Of a stretch of 64,000 nucleotides of DNA, positions 1-11,945 are shown one piece after another; within the stretch, counting starts at the first letter, position 1, and every line of letters starts with the position of its first letter. Below the pieces are notes generated by a model. That model worked only from the letters and a program-made list of their open reading frames with translations. It did no database searches and was not told the DNA's origin. Source of the DNA: Novosphingobium sp. GTDB taxonomy: Bacteria; Pseudomonadota; Alphaproteobacteria; Sphingomonadales; Sphingomonadaceae. The position numbers and the translations under genes are program-made. The DNA lies in assembly GCF_030699305.1 (NCBI RefSeq), contig NZ_JAUYNB010000006.1:114948-178947 (forward strand), given 5' to 3'.

Positions 1-641
1 AATCGGTCAACGCGACCTCGTTTCAGGCGGTGCAGGCCGTTGACGACGCGATCGTTGCGCCAATTGCGCTGGGGTATGAAAACAAGGTGCCACAGCCCAT
101 CCGCAGCGGGCTGCACAACTTGCTCAACAATCTGAGCGAGCCGATCAACTTCGTGAACTATCTGCTCCAGCTCAAACCCGGCAAGGCTGCCGAAACGCTG
201 GGCCGGTTCACCGTCAACACGACCGTTGGCATTGGCGGTGTAATTGACGTGGCCAAAGCAAAGCCGATCAACCTGCCCTATCGGCGCAATGGCTTTGCCA
301 ACACGATGGGGTTCTACGGGGTGAAGCCGGGGGCGTATTTGTTCCTGCCGCTGATTGGGCCGACCACGGTGCGTGATCTGGTCGGGCGAGGACTGGATCT
401 GACACTGCTCCCCAGCGCGCTGGGTTCGCCGTTCAACACGCCATATTACTCGGCCGGCACCGGAGTGCTGCGGTCGGTCGATGACCGGGTCGAGATGGAC
501 GATCTCCTGCGCGAATTCCGCGAAGCGAACGATCCCTATGCCGCCGAACGAACCTGGTATCTGAACAAGCGCGAGGCAGAGATCAGGGCGTTGAAAGGTA
601 AATCAGCGCCTGCTCAGCCAGCCGTTACCGCCACGATGTAA
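1..641 (+). CDS. mlaA: MlaA (VacJ) family lipid-transport lipoprotein, 5' end outside window
   Basis: C-terminal part of an MlaA-type outer-membrane component of the Mla retrograde phospholipid transport system, which removes phospholipid from the outer leaflet. The open frame continues upstream of base 1, so the signal peptide, lipobox and start are missing. Family features visible here are the LSEPINFVNYLLQ stretch, a glycine-rich NTTVGIGG segment, and GFYGVKPGAYLFLPLIGPTTVRD around the middle. Its last 28 bases overlap the 3' end of ubiG, which converges on the opposite strand. The family call is confident; no other Mla gene is present in the window. Confidence 0.9.
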   Translation, partial: SVNATSFQAVQAVDDAIVAPIALGYENKVPQPIRSGLHNLLNNLSEPINFVNYLLQLKPGKAAETLGRFTVNTTVGIGGVIDVAKAKPINLPYRRNGFANTMGFYGVKPGAYLFLPLIGPTTVRDLVGRGLDLTLLPSALGSPFNTPYYSAGTGVLRSVDDRVEMDDLLREFREANDPYAAERTWYLNKREAEIRALKGKSAPAQPAVTATM

Positions 642-1348
642 TTCAGCGCCAGATCATCGGACAAGTGCAGCCCCTTCAGCGGTGAAAACCCGATGCCCTG
701 CGGATCGCCCATGACCAGCCCTGCGCCGTCCAGCAGATCGCGCAGTTCATCAGGCGTGATGAAATCATCCCAGTGATGCGTGCCGCGCGGGACCATGCCG
801 ATCCGTTCGGCGGCCTTGATCATCAGCCATTTCGATTTGGCCGTGCGGTTGGGGGTGGAAAGCACCATCAGCCCGCCGGGGGCCAGCGTAGGTGCCAGCG
901 CAGCCACGAACGCCGCCTTGTCGGCGACGTGCTCGATCACTTCCATTGAACAGACCAGATCGAACCCGGACAGGCCCGACGCGCCGATTTCTCCGCGGCG
1001 GTAATCGATGGACAGCCCGCCGCCCGCCGCATGGGCGCTGGCCGCCGCGATATTTTCCGCTGCCGCGTCGACCCCGGTCACCGCCGCGCCCAGCCGGGCC
1101 AGCGGCTCGCATAGCAGCCCCGCACCGCACCCGACATCGAGCGCACGCTTGCCTGCCAGGGGGCGAGCGGACCGCGAATCACCCGGCCAGTGCGCGTCGA
1201 TCACGCTGCGGATAAAGCCCAGCCGCACCGGGTTCAGCCGGTGGAGCATCGCCGAAGACCCCTTGGGGTTCCACCAATCGGCCGCCAGCTGGCCAAAATG
1301 CGCCGCTTCTTCGGGCCGGATCGTTGCGGGAGAGGTTGCATTGCTCAT
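614..1348 (-). CDS. ubiG: Ubiquinone biosynthesis O-methyltransferase UbiG
   Basis: SAM-dependent methyltransferase of 244 aa that performs the two O-methylations of ubiquinone biosynthesis at the membrane surface. The class I SAM-binding motif DVGCGAGLLCEPLA lies near residue 70, followed by GVDAA and then CSMEVIEHV, typical of UbiG. The N-terminal HFGQLAADWWNPKGSSAMLHRLNPVR is characteristic of the family. It converges with mlaA (28-bp overlap of coding ends) and diverges from lysC, whose start lies about 80 bp away. Length matches the family. Confidence 0.95.
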   Translation of the reverse strand: MSNATSPATIRPEEAAHFGQLAADWWNPKGSSAMLHRLNPVRLGFIRSVIDAHWPGDSRSARPLAGKRALDVGCGAGLLCEPLARLGAAVTGVDAAAENIAAASAHAAGGGLSIDYRRGEIGASGLSGFDLVCSMEVIEHVADKAAFVAALAPTLAPGGLMVLSTPNRTAKSKWLMIKAAERIGMVPRGTHHWDDFITPDELRDLLDGAGLVMGDPQGIGFSPLKGLHLSDDLALNYIVAVTAG

Positions 1349-1425
1349 CCCCCGTCCCTAACAGGACGCGCGCCGCGCGGCGAGGGGTCGTGCGGGAAAG
1401 AATCTTGCGGAAAGGTGCGACACGC

Positions 1426-2697
1426 GTGGCCCGCATCGTAATGAAATTCGGCGGCACTTCGATGGCCGGCTCGGAACGCATTCGGCGCGTTGCCAATATC
1501 GTGCGCCGCCAGCAGGCGGCCGGGCACGAAGTGGCGGTGGTGGTTTCGGCCATGGCGGGCGAAACCGACCGGCTGGTGAACTTCTGCCGTGAGGCGAACC
1601 CGCTGTATGATCCGGCCGAATACGACGTGGTTGTTGCCTCGGGCGAACAGGTCACCGCTGGCTTGCTGGCGATGACGCTGCAGGCGCTGGGCTGCAAGGC
1701 GCGCTCGTGGCTCGGCTGGCAATTGCCGGTCCGTACTGACGACGCCCATGCCAAGGCGCGGATCGAAAGCATCGATTCCGCTGAACTGCTGGCCAGCATG
1801 GCGAGCGGTGAGATCGCGGTCATTCCGGGCTTTCAGGGGCTGACGGCGGGCAATCGCATCACCACGCTGGGCCGGGGCGGCTCGGACACTTCCGCCGTTG
1901 CCGTCGCCGCCGCGATTGGAGCAGACCGCTGCGACATCTACACCGATGTCGACGGCGTCTACACCACCGACCCGCGCATCGTGGCCAAGGCCCGCAAGCT
2001 AAAGAACGTGACCTATGAAGAAATGCTGGAACTCGCCAGCGTCGGCTCAAAGGTCCTCCAAACCCGGTCCGTCTCCCTCGCCATGAAGGAAAAGGTGCGG
2101 GTGCAGGTGCTGTCATCGTTCATCGGCGATGATGCGACCCCGGCAGACGAAATCCCCGGCACGATGATTGTTTCCGATGAGGAACTGGCCAAAATTCAAG
2201 AGGATCTGGACATGGAAAGCCAGCTGATCACCGGCATTGCTGCCGACAAGAACGAAGCCAAGATCATCCTGACCCGCGTGCCCGACCGTCCGGGCGCCGT
2301 GGCCACGATTTTCAGCCCGCTGGCCGCTGCCAACATCAACGTCGACATGATCATCCAGAACGTAGGCCGCGACAAAGGTGAGACGGACGTGACCTTCACG
2401 GTCCCAGCCGCTGATCTGCTGCGCGCGCAGACCCTGCTGGAAGCGCAGAAGGAAGCGATCGGTTACAACCGGATCATCACCGACAGCAAGGTCGCCAAGA
2501 TCAGCGTTGTCGGCGTCGGCATGAAAAGCCACGCAGGGGTTGCCAGCACGATGTTCCGTGCGATGGCCGACCGGGGCATCAACATTCAGGCGATCAGCAC
2601 CAGCGAAATCAAGGTTTCGGTCCTGATCGACGAGGATGAAACCGAACTGGCCGTGCGCGTGCTGCACACCGCCTACGGCCTCGACGCGGCCGACTGA
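1426..2697 (+). CDS. lysC: Aspartate kinase
   Basis: Monofunctional aspartokinase of 423 aa, first step of the lysine, threonine, methionine and diaminopimelate pathways. The N-terminal kinase motif KFGGTSMA, the DVDGVYTTDPR segment and two C-terminal ACT regulatory domains (about residues 270-423) are clear, so feedback inhibition by end products is expected from the family. The frame is open further upstream, but I place the start at a GTG giving VARIVMKFGGTS, which matches the usual alphaproteobacterial N-terminus and has a GGAAAGG ribosome site about 10 bases before it. Confidence 0.93.
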   Translation: MARIVMKFGGTSMAGSERIRRVANIVRRQQAAGHEVAVVVSAMAGETDRLVNFCREANPLYDPAEYDVVVASGEQVTAGLLAMTLQALGCKARSWLGWQLPVRTDDAHAKARIESIDSAELLASMASGEIAVIPGFQGLTAGNRITTLGRGGSDTSAVAVAAAIGADRCDIYTDVDGVYTTDPRIVAKARKLKNVTYEEMLELASVGSKVLQTRSVSLAMKEKVRVQVLSSFIGDDATPADEIPGTMIVSDEELAKIQEDLDMESQLITGIAADKNEAKIILTRVPDRPGAVATIFSPLAAANINVDMIIQNVGRDKGETDVTFTVPAADLLRAQTLLEAQKEAIGYNRIITDSKVAKISVVGVGMKSHAGVASTMFRAMADRGINIQAISTSEIKVSVLIDEDETELAVRVLHTAYGLDAAD

Positions 2698-2743
2698 CCC
2701 AAAAACCCCGCCCCCGGCGCGAAGCCATGGGCGAGGCCAAAGG

Positions 2744-2777
2744 CCCGGCAGGCACCGTGATCAAACGACCTGCCGGG
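2744..2777. terminator. Inverted repeat between convergent lysC and katG
   Basis: A 9-bp stem (CCCGGCAGG / CCTGCCGGG) with a 16-nt loop sits between the stops of lysC and katG. There is no clean U-tract on either side, so it is only a candidate bidirectional terminator. Confidence 0.4.
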
Positions 2778-2786
2778 ATTTGAACG

Positions 2787-5099
<2,313 letters not shown>

Positions 5100-5146
5100 T
5101 TAGCTGCCCAATGGCGCGGGCAAATGACGAAGGATGGACTCACCGG

Positions 5147-6154
5147 ATGGCCGATTATTCCAAGACCCAGGCCCTGATGCAACGTGGCATCGACTTTCTG
5201 GGCAGCGAACACGCTATCCTGTGCGGCGCGATGAGCTGGGTGTCGGAACGCAATCTGGTCGCCGCGATCAGCAATGCGGGCGGATTTGGCGTGATCGCCT
5301 GCGGGGCGATGACCCCTGAATTGCTCGACACCGAAATCGCCGCGACCAAGGCGCTCACCACGAAACCGTTCGGCGTGAACCTGATCACCATGCACCCGAT
5401 GCTGTTCGATCTGATCGCAGTCTGCGCTCGCCACGGCATCAGCCATGTGGTGCTGGCTGGCGGCATTCCACCCAAGGGCAGTGTCGAGGCAATCAAGGCG
5501 TTCGGCGGCAAAGTCCTGGTCTTCGCCCCCACGCTGGCGCTGGCGAAAAAGCTGCTGCGCAGCGGTGCGGACGCGCTGGTGATCGAAGGCAGCGAAGCGG
5601 GCGGCCACATCGGCCCGGTGGCGACCAGCGTGCTGGCGCAGGAATTCCTGCCCGCGCTGGCGGCGGACCACGTGGTGTTCGTGGCCGGCGGGATCGGCCG
5701 GGGTGACATGATCGCAGCCTATCTGGAAATGGGCGCGTCCGGCGTGCAGCTGGGTACGCGCTTTGCCTGCGCGACGGAAAGCATTGCCCACCCGGCATTC
5801 AAGCAGGCGTTCTTCCGCGCCAACGCGCGCGATGCGATCGCCAGTGTTCAGGTCGATCCGCGCCTGCCGGTCATTCCCGTCCGCGCGCTGAAGAACAAGG
5901 GCACCGAAGAATTCACCGCCAAGCAGCGCGAAGTCGCTCAGTTGCTGGATGACGGCAAAGTCGACATGGGCGAGGCCCAGCTCCAGATCGAACAATTCTG
6001 GGCAGGCGCATTGCGCCGTGCGGTGATCGACGGAGATGTGGAAAGCGGCTCGATCATGGCGGGCCAGTCGGTCGGCATGGTCAACAAGGAAGAACCCGTC
6101 GCCGACATCATGACCGAACTGATGGCTGAGAGCGAGGCTGCGCTGACGCGCTGA
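5147..6154 (+). CDS. Nitronate monooxygenase / FabK-like FMN enzyme
   Basis: Protein of 335 aa in the 2-nitropropane dioxygenase family, an FMN-dependent TIM barrel. Visible features are the N-terminal ILCGAMSWVSERNLVAAISNAGGFGVIA, the VVLAGGIPP strand, the FMN-phosphate region EGSEAGGHIGP, and FVAGGIGRGDMIAAYLEMGASGVQLGTRF. Family members oxidise nitronates or act as enoyl-ACP reductase (FabK); the sequence alone does not separate these, though the GGH motif favours nitronate monooxygenase. The start at MADYSK is chosen over an upstream ATG by an AGGATGG site about 10 bases before it. Confidence 0.85.
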   Translation: MADYSKTQALMQRGIDFLGSEHAILCGAMSWVSERNLVAAISNAGGFGVIACGAMTPELLDTEIAATKALTTKPFGVNLITMHPMLFDLIAVCARHGISHVVLAGGIPPKGSVEAIKAFGGKVLVFAPTLALAKKLLRSGADALVIEGSEAGGHIGPVATSVLAQEFLPALAADHVVFVAGGIGRGDMIAAYLEMGASGVQLGTRFACATESIAHPAFKQAFFRANARDAIASVQVDPRLPVIPVRALKNKGTEEFTAKQREVAQLLDDGKVDMGEAQLQIEQFWAGALRRAVIDGDVESGSIMAGQSVGMVNKEEPVADIMTELMAESEAALTR

Positions 6155-6211
6155 TGGGTGCCGCAAGGACAGGCCGGATGGCCTGTCCGCTCCACATGAA
6201 AACCACCCAAC

Positions 6212-6243
6212 AAAAAAAGGGGCCGGAGCGTAAGCTCCGGCCC
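6212..6243 (-). terminator. Rho-independent terminator of amtB
   Basis: A 10-bp perfect stem (GGGCCGGAGC / GCTCCGGCCC) with a GTAA loop, followed on the minus strand by seven T residues. It lies just past the amtB stop and would end the glnK-amtB transcript. Confidence 0.85.
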
Positions 6244-6331
6244 ATTCAGTTTACGTTCGCAGGAGGAACGTGGGTAGGCGGGACCGAGGGGGAGGAGAGG
6301 AGGAGACCCCCGACCCCGCCAAGCTGGGTAA

Positions 6332-7660
6332 TCAGTAGTTGTAGGCGCGTTCGCCGTGCTCACCGAGGTCGAGGCCTTCGCGTTCGACTTCTTCGGAAAC
6401 CCTGAGGCCGGTCAGGGCCTTGGCGACATACATGGCGATGATCGTGCCGATCGTGGCCCACACAATGGTGGCACCAACTGCCGCCGCCTGGGTGACCAGC
6501 TGCGCGCCGATCCCGGTCGAACCGTCGCCGGGGCCACCGAACATCGGGGCATAGACTACCGCGGTGCCAAGCGCGCCGACGATGCCGCCCACGCCGTGGA
6601 TCCCGAAGGCGTCCAGCGAGTCGTCATAGCCAAGCTTCGGCTTGAGGATCGTGACGGCCAGGAAGCAGACCACCGAAGCAACCGCACCCAGAACAATCGC
6701 GCCCATCGGGCCGGAGTTGCCCGCAGCCGGGGTTACCGCAACCAGACCGGCGATGATGCCCGAGCAGAAGCCCAGCGCCGAAGCCTTGTGACCAGCCGCC
6801 TTTTCCGCAATCATCCAGGTCAGGCCAGCCGCCGCCGTGGCGACAAAGGTGTTGATCATGGCGAGCGCAGCCGAACCGTTCGCTTCCAGCGCCGAACCGG
6901 CGTTGAACCCGAACCAGCCCACCCACAGCATGCCGGTGCCGATCATGGTCATGGTCAGCGAGTGCGGAGCCATGACGTCCTTGCCGTAGCCGATGCGCTT
7001 GCCCAGGATGATCGCCGCGACCAGCGCCGAAACACCGGCGTTGATGTGCACCACGGTGCCGCCAGCAAAGTCGAGCGCGCCCATTTCGAAGAACAGGCCG
7101 CCAACTGCCCACACCATGTGTGCAATCGGGAAGTACACGATCGTCAGCCAGACCGCCGCGAAGATCATCACTGCGGCGAACTTCATGCGTTCGACCACCG
7201 AGCCCAGCACCAGCGCAACCGTGATCGCGGCGAAGGTCATCTGGAACGAGATGAACACATATTCGGGCAACTTGAAATCATCGCTGAACGTGTCAGCCAG
7301 GCTGTCCGGCGTCACACCCGCCAGGAACCACTTGCCCCAGCTGATATAGGCGTTGCCTTCGGGGCCGAATGCCAACCCATAGCCATAAGCAACCCAGATC
7401 ACCATCGCGAGGCACGCGGCCGCGCCGATCTGGGTCATCGTGGCCAACATGTTCTTGGTCCGGGTCAGGCCGCCGTAAAACAGCGCCAGACCCGGCAGGA
7501 TCATCAGCAGGACGAGCACGGTGGATGTCATCATCCACGCGGTGTCACCCTTGTCGACCACAGGTGCGGCGGCTTCAGCCGCCTCCTGTGCGAATGCGGC
7601 GGTCGAAGTCATCAGCGCTGTGCCAATAGCCCCCGCGCCGGAGAGAAGCTTGCGAATCAT
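6332..7660 (-). CDS. amtB: Ammonium transporter AmtB
   Basis: Inner-membrane ammonium channel of 442 aa. An N-terminal signal-like segment (IRKLLSGAGAIGTALMTSTAAFAQ) precedes the first membrane helix, as in many Amt proteins. Family stretches include GDTAWMMTSTVLVLLMILPGLALFYGGL, DFAGGTVVHINAGVSALVAA and LGFCSGIIAGLVAVTPAAG. The start ATG has a strong AGGAGG site. It lies 26 bp downstream of the glnK stop in the same orientation, the standard operon in which the P-II protein plugs the channel when nitrogen is ample. The upstream sigma-54 promoter implies NtrC control. Confidence 0.96.
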   Translation of the reverse strand: MIRKLLSGAGAIGTALMTSTAAFAQEAAEAAAPVVDKGDTAWMMTSTVLVLLMILPGLALFYGGLTRTKNMLATMTQIGAAACLAMVIWVAYGYGLAFGPEGNAYISWGKWFLAGVTPDSLADTFSDDFKLPEYVFISFQMTFAAITVALVLGSVVERMKFAAVMIFAAVWLTIVYFPIAHMVWAVGGLFFEMGALDFAGGTVVHINAGVSALVAAIILGKRIGYGKDVMAPHSLTMTMIGTGMLWVGWFGFNAGSALEANGSAALAMINTFVATAAAGLTWMIAEKAAGHKASALGFCSGIIAGLVAVTPAAGNSGPMGAIVLGAVASVVCFLAVTILKPKLGYDDSLDAFGIHGVGGIVGALGTAVVYAPMFGGPGDGSTGIGAQLVTQAAAVGATIVWATIGTIIAMYVAKALTGLRVSEEVEREGLDLGEHGERAYNY

Positions 7661-7686
7661 GGTATCTTGCCTCCTGTCAGGCGCGC

Positions 7687-8124
<438 letters not shown>

Positions 8125-8176
8125 TTAACCAGCCTGCCTGGAAGCAGTTCGTCGCGCCTGAATCCTGCGCAACTGC

Positions 8177-8887
8177 CTATTTTTTAGGCAGAACAAGCCG
8201 GGCGAAGACCGGCAAGTGATCGGACCCGCGTGAGGCCAGCGCGCTGTGATGGACCCCGGTCCCTTCAAGCTCCCAATCCGGTGAGATTACGATCCGGTCG
8301 AGCGGTGCGACCGGACGGCGTGACGGAAAGCTGCGTCCCGGATTGAGCACGCGCCACGGCGCATGGAACTCCGCCAGCGCCCCGCCCCGGCGGCTGAGGC
8401 CCCATTCGTTGCAATCGCCCATCAACACAGTCGGGCAGTGCCCGTCACAGCGTTCGACATGGGAAAGGATAGCACGCAACTGGTGGCGGCGGCGCAGGCC
8501 AGACAGGTCAAGGTGCATTCCCACTACCCGGATGCGCTGTCCCTCGACCAGCAAGTCCGCCCGGATCGCGCCGCGCGGCTCCAGCGCTGGCAATGGCACA
8601 ATCGCGGCTTCGGCCACGCTGATCCCGCGCCGCACCAGCAGCGCATTGCCGTGCCAGCCGATGCTGTCCGGCCGCGAGTTCAGCGGAACCGCGCGGTAAT
8701 CGCCAATATCATCCAGCATATCGCGCGGTAATACGCTTTCACGTCGGCCGAACCGGCGGTCCGCCTCTTGCAAGGCAATCACATCGGCATCGACCTCGTG
8801 CAGGATCGACAGGATGCGCTGCGGATCGCACTTGCGATCCAGCCCCACAGCCTTGTGGATATTATAACTGGCAAAGGTGATCCGCAC
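8177..8887 (-). CDS. Endonuclease/exonuclease/phosphatase family protein
   Basis: Protein of 236 aa with the EEP (DNase I-like) fold. The signatures are in order: SYNIHK near the N-terminus (metal-binding Asn), DVIALQEAD (catalytic Glu), GDCNEW (Asp/Asn pair) and a C-terminal SDHLPVFA (catalytic His). Family members are Mg-dependent phosphodiesterases or phosphatases; the substrate cannot be told. Its start is only 6 bp past the stop of the upstream PNPOx-like gene, so the two are probably co-transcribed. A small CTGCCTA/TAGGCAG hairpin spans its stop codon. Confidence 0.85.
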   Translation of the reverse strand: MRITFASYNIHKAVGLDRKCDPQRILSILHEVDADVIALQEADRRFGRRESVLPRDMLDDIGDYRAVPLNSRPDSIGWHGNALLVRRGISVAEAAIVPLPALEPRGAIRADLLVEGQRIRVVGMHLDLSGLRRRHQLRAILSHVERCDGHCPTVLMGDCNEWGLSRRGGALAEFHAPWRVLNPGRSFPSRRPVAPLDRIVISPDWELEGTGVHHSALASRGSDHLPVFARLVLPKK

Positions 8888-8893
8888 GACTGT

Positions 8894-9466
8894 TCAGTCG
8901 AACGCCACATCGCCCGCGATGTAGCGATCCGTCGCGCGGATCGGCAGCCCATCGATGCTGCTGGTCCGGCCCGCAACCTTGGCCTCCCACTTCGCCGGAT
9001 CGGCCTGGGCATGATATTTCACCAGCGTCGCCCGTTCATGGTCAAGCGTCATCACCGGCACGCCCCAGCCGCAACTGGTCTGCACACTTTCCACCGCGAT
9101 ATCGAATATCTGCCGTGTGCCGGGCAGCAGCGTGAAGTGCGCGGCGAGTTCCGCCCAGTCCGGATCCTGCGGCAACACCGCCCGCCCCCGGCCGTAAATC
9201 CGCAGGATCAGCGCGGGTTGTTCAAAATTGCACATCATCACCGTAATGCGCCCGTCCGCCGCCAGATGGGCATGGGTTTCGTTGCCGGAACCACCGAGAT
9301 CGAGGTAGGCCACACGCGCAGGCGAAAGCACCCGGAAGGTGTCCGTCAGCCCTTTGGGGCTAAGGTTGATCCGCCCTTCCGCAGCCGCCGTGGCGGTGAA
9401 GAAGATCGCCTGCTTCGCGATCATCGCGATGTCGGCTTCGGTCAGGGTATCGGTGAAATCGGACAT
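8894..9466 (-). CDS. Pyridoxamine 5'-phosphate oxidase family protein
   Basis: Protein of 190 aa with the split-barrel flavin-binding fold. The N-terminal half includes the family pattern AIFFTATAAAEGRINLSPKGL and RVAYLDLGGSGNETHAHLAADGRITVMMCNF. This subfamily generally binds FMN or F420 and is not the vitamin B6 enzyme PdxH; the reaction is unknown. It lies between prfC (38 bp upstream) and the EEP-family gene (6 bp downstream), likely in one transcript. Confidence 0.8.
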   Translation of the reverse strand: MSDFTDTLTEADIAMIAKQAIFFTATAAAEGRINLSPKGLTDTFRVLSPARVAYLDLGGSGNETHAHLAADGRITVMMCNFEQPALILRIYGRGRAVLPQDPDWAELAAHFTLLPGTRQIFDIAVESVQTSCGWGVPVMTLDHERATLVKYHAQADPAKWEAKVAGRTSSIDGLPIRATDRYIAGDVAFD

Positions 9467-9504
9467 GGTGTCAGCCTAGCGCCTTGTTCAGCCCAGCGGT
9501 AGCG

Positions 9505-11058
9505 TTAACGCTCCTTGGTCGCCCCGAACGTCAGTTCCGGATGGCGTTCCTGCTGATAGGTCACGTCCCACGACGACGGCGCCATGAACACCATGTCGCC
9601 GTCGCGATCCTTGGCGAGGTTGGACTTGTTGAAGTCCGCAAACTTGCTCAAATCCGCGTCGGTGCCCTTGACCCAGCGCGCGGTGTCGAATGGCGATGCT
9701 TCCAGCACAGCCTCGACCTTGTACTCCGCCTCCAGCCGCGAGATCAGCACTTCCAGCTGCAACTGCCCGACCACGCCGACAATCCACTGGCTGCCGATTT
9801 CCGGATAGAACACCTGGATCACGCCTTCCTCGGACAGGTCGTCCAGCGCCTTGCGGAGCTGCTTGGTCTTGGTCGGGTCCTTCAACGCGACGCGGCGCAG
9901 GATTTCCGGCGCGAAGTTGGGCAGGCCGATGAAGCGCACCTTGTTGTTTTCAGACAATGTATCGCCCACCCGCAGCGTGCCGTGGTTGGGGATGCCGATG
10001 ATGTCACCCGGTTCCGCCGTGTCGGCAATTTCGCGGTCCTGCGCGAAGAACAGGATCGGCGAATGGATCGCCACCGGCTTGCCCAGTGCCGACGGGGTCA
10101 GCTTCATCCCGCGCTTGAACGTGCCCGATACCAGCCGCATGAACGCGATCCGGTCGCGGTGCTGGGGGTCCATGTTGGCCTGAACCTTGAAGATGAAGCC
10201 GGTGACTTCCTTGTCGGTCGGCTGGATCGTGCCGCTCTCGCTCGGTTGCGGGCGCGGCGGCGGTGCGTACTTGGAAATGGCGTCGATCAGTTCGGCCACC
10301 CCGAAGTTTTTCAGTGCAGATCCGAAATAGACCGGGGTCATGTCGCCATTGCGATAGGCCTCGATGTCCAGATCGCCATAGCCCGCCTTCGCCAGTTCGA
10401 TTTCCTCGGCGATGTCGGCGGGGATGTTGTCGGCTGTCGCCAGTTCACGTTTGCCCAGAAATTCGCGGCTGTCGCCTTCGGGACGGCTGATCATGTTGTC
10501 GGCAAAGTTCAGCACACCCTGGAACACGCCGCCCATCCCCACCGGCCATGACATCGGTACGACGTCCAGCGCCAGCGCATCGGCCACTTCGTCCAGCGTT
10601 TCAAACACGCTGCGGCCTTCGCGGTCGACCTTGTTGACGAAGGTAATGATCGGGACCGAGCGGAGCCGACAGACTTCAAACAGCTTGCGGGTCTGCGGCT
10701 CGATGCCCTTGGCGGCATCGATCACCATGATCGCGGAGTCCACAGCGGTCAGCGTGCGGTAGGTATCCTCCGAGAAATCCTCGTGGCCCGGCGTATCGAG
10801 CAGGTTGAACGTGATCACGCTGCCATCGGGGCTGGTGCGCTCAAAGGTCATCACGCTGGAGGTGACCGAAATTCCGCGCTGCTGCTCGATCTTCATCCAG
10901 TCCGACCGCGCCCGCCGCGCTGCCCCCCGCGCCTTGACCTCACCGGCCAGATGGATCGCGCCGCCTTGCAGCAGCAGCTTTTCGGTCAGCGTGGTCTTAC
11001 CCGCGTCAGGGTGCGAGATGATGGCAAAGGTGCGGCGGTTGGAAGCTGGCAAGGACAT
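9505..11058 (-). CDS. prfC: Peptide chain release factor 3
   Basis: Translational GTPase of 517 aa that removes RF1/RF2 from the ribosome after peptide release. G1 is SHPDAGKTTLTEKLL near residue 16, followed by the RF3-typical ARGAARRARSDWMKIEQQRGISVTSSVM (switch I), G3 DTPGHEDFSEDTYRTL and G4 NKVDRE. Length agrees with RF3 (about 530 aa), and the second domain carries GMGGVFQGVLNF, which separates RF3 from EF-G. Confidence 0.95.
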   Translation of the reverse strand: MSLPASNRRTFAIISHPDAGKTTLTEKLLLQGGAIHLAGEVKARGAARRARSDWMKIEQQRGISVTSSVMTFERTSPDGSVITFNLLDTPGHEDFSEDTYRTLTAVDSAIMVIDAAKGIEPQTRKLFEVCRLRSVPIITFVNKVDREGRSVFETLDEVADALALDVVPMSWPVGMGGVFQGVLNFADNMISRPEGDSREFLGKRELATADNIPADIAEEIELAKAGYGDLDIEAYRNGDMTPVYFGSALKNFGVAELIDAISKYAPPPRPQPSESGTIQPTDKEVTGFIFKVQANMDPQHRDRIAFMRLVSGTFKRGMKLTPSALGKPVAIHSPILFFAQDREIADTAEPGDIIGIPNHGTLRVGDTLSENNKVRFIGLPNFAPEILRRVALKDPTKTKQLRKALDDLSEEGVIQVFYPEIGSQWIVGVVGQLQLEVLISRLEAEYKVEAVLEASPFDTARWVKGTDADLSKFADFNKSNLAKDRDGDMVFMAPSSWDVTYQQERHPELTFGATKER

Positions 11059-11108
11059 GGTGGCCGCGCATAGCGAAGGTTGCGGGCAGAGTCATCGGGG
11101 ATTGCGCC

Positions 11109-11750
11109 CTACCCCAACCCATCCTTCAACCCCAACCCATCCTTCAACAACGCGTTCGCCTTTGCCGCCACGCTGGTCAGATCGGCATCGCCGTCCATCA
11201 CCCCGAAGCGCAGGCCCAGGAACACGTTCATGCCCATGATCGCCCAGGCGTGGACTTCGTCCGGCCGGACCGCCAGTTCCCCACGCCCGTAAGCGGCAGT
11301 CAGGCGTTCCTCGATGCGGCGGGCGGTGTTGAGGTAGTGCGCGCGCCAGTCTTCCGGGGCGACGAATTCGGCTTCGTCGATGATCCGGTAGATTTCCTTG
11401 TGCTCCCGCGCGAAGATCAGGAATGCCCCCAACGCAGCGCCTTCAGCCTCGACGCCGGGGCGGGTCCGTTCAGCCAGGACCGGGGCGACATGATCGCGCA
11501 CCCGGCTCGACATGTCCTGCACCAACGCCTTGAACAGCGCCTCCTTGCTTTCGAAGTAGGTATAGAAGCTGCCCAGCGCGACGCCCGCCCGGATCGTGAT
11601 GGAAACGATGGAACTGTCGTGAAAGCCCTTTTCGCCAAACTCGGCGGCGGCCGCATCCAGGATCGCGCGCTGGGTGCGGCGGCCGCGTTCGGTGCGCGGC
11701 ACACGCGGAGCGCGCTCGGTGCGGGCCGTTTCCGGCTGCGCAGCGTCCAT
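11109..11750 (-). CDS. TetR family transcriptional regulator
   Basis: Repressor-type protein of 213 aa with an N-terminal TetR helix-turn-helix: RRTQRAILDAAAAEFGEKGFHDSSIVSITIRAGVALGSFYTYFESKEALF, about residues 20-70. The C-terminal ligand domain gives no substrate clue. The start is set at MDAAQPETAR, preceded by a GGGGGAT site, rather than a longer frame that would run into the operator. It is divergent from a TonB-dependent receptor and probably controls it. Its last codons lie in an 18-bp tandem duplication that repeats KDGLGL. Confidence 0.9.
   Translation of the reverse strand: MDAAQPETARTERAPRVPRTERGRRTQRAILDAAAAEFGEKGFHDSSIVSITIRAGVALGSFYTYFESKEALFKALVQDMSSRVRDHVAPVLAERTRPGVEAEGAALGAFLIFAREHKEIYRIIDEAEFVAPEDWRAHYLNTARRIEERLTAAYGRGELAVRPDEVHAWAIMGMNVFLGLRFGVMDGDADLTSVAAKANALLKDGLGLKDGLG
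11112..11147. repeat. 18-bp tandem duplication at the 3' end of the TetR gene
   Basis: Two exact in-frame copies of CCCCAACCCATCCTTCAA lie side by side at the end of the regulator gene, adding six residues to the C-terminus. Confidence 0.9.
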
Positions 11751-11839
11751 GATCCATCCCCCGGTTGCGACGACAGGTGTTGCCGTCTTGCCACGATTGC
11801 ACACCGTTTCGCCGAACGGCCTGCCGGTCAAGCATAACG

Positions 11840-11861
11840 AAGTTGAAAGTTGGTTCAACTT
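11840..11861. promoter_or_regulatory. Palindromic operator between tetR and TonB receptor
   Basis: Perfect 8-bp arms AAGTTGAA and TTCAACTT flank a 6-bp spacer AGTTGG. The site abuts a TATATAA-like element at 11863-11869 and lies between the divergent TetR gene and the TonB receptor, as expected for the regulator's own operator. Binding is inferred. Confidence 0.65.
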
Positions 11862-11945
11862 TTATATAAGCAGGCTCAGTCCATCACCTGAATCGCCCAC
11901 AACGGGCCTGACGGCGGTGTCCTGTTCAAGGGAGAGAGAATTCCT

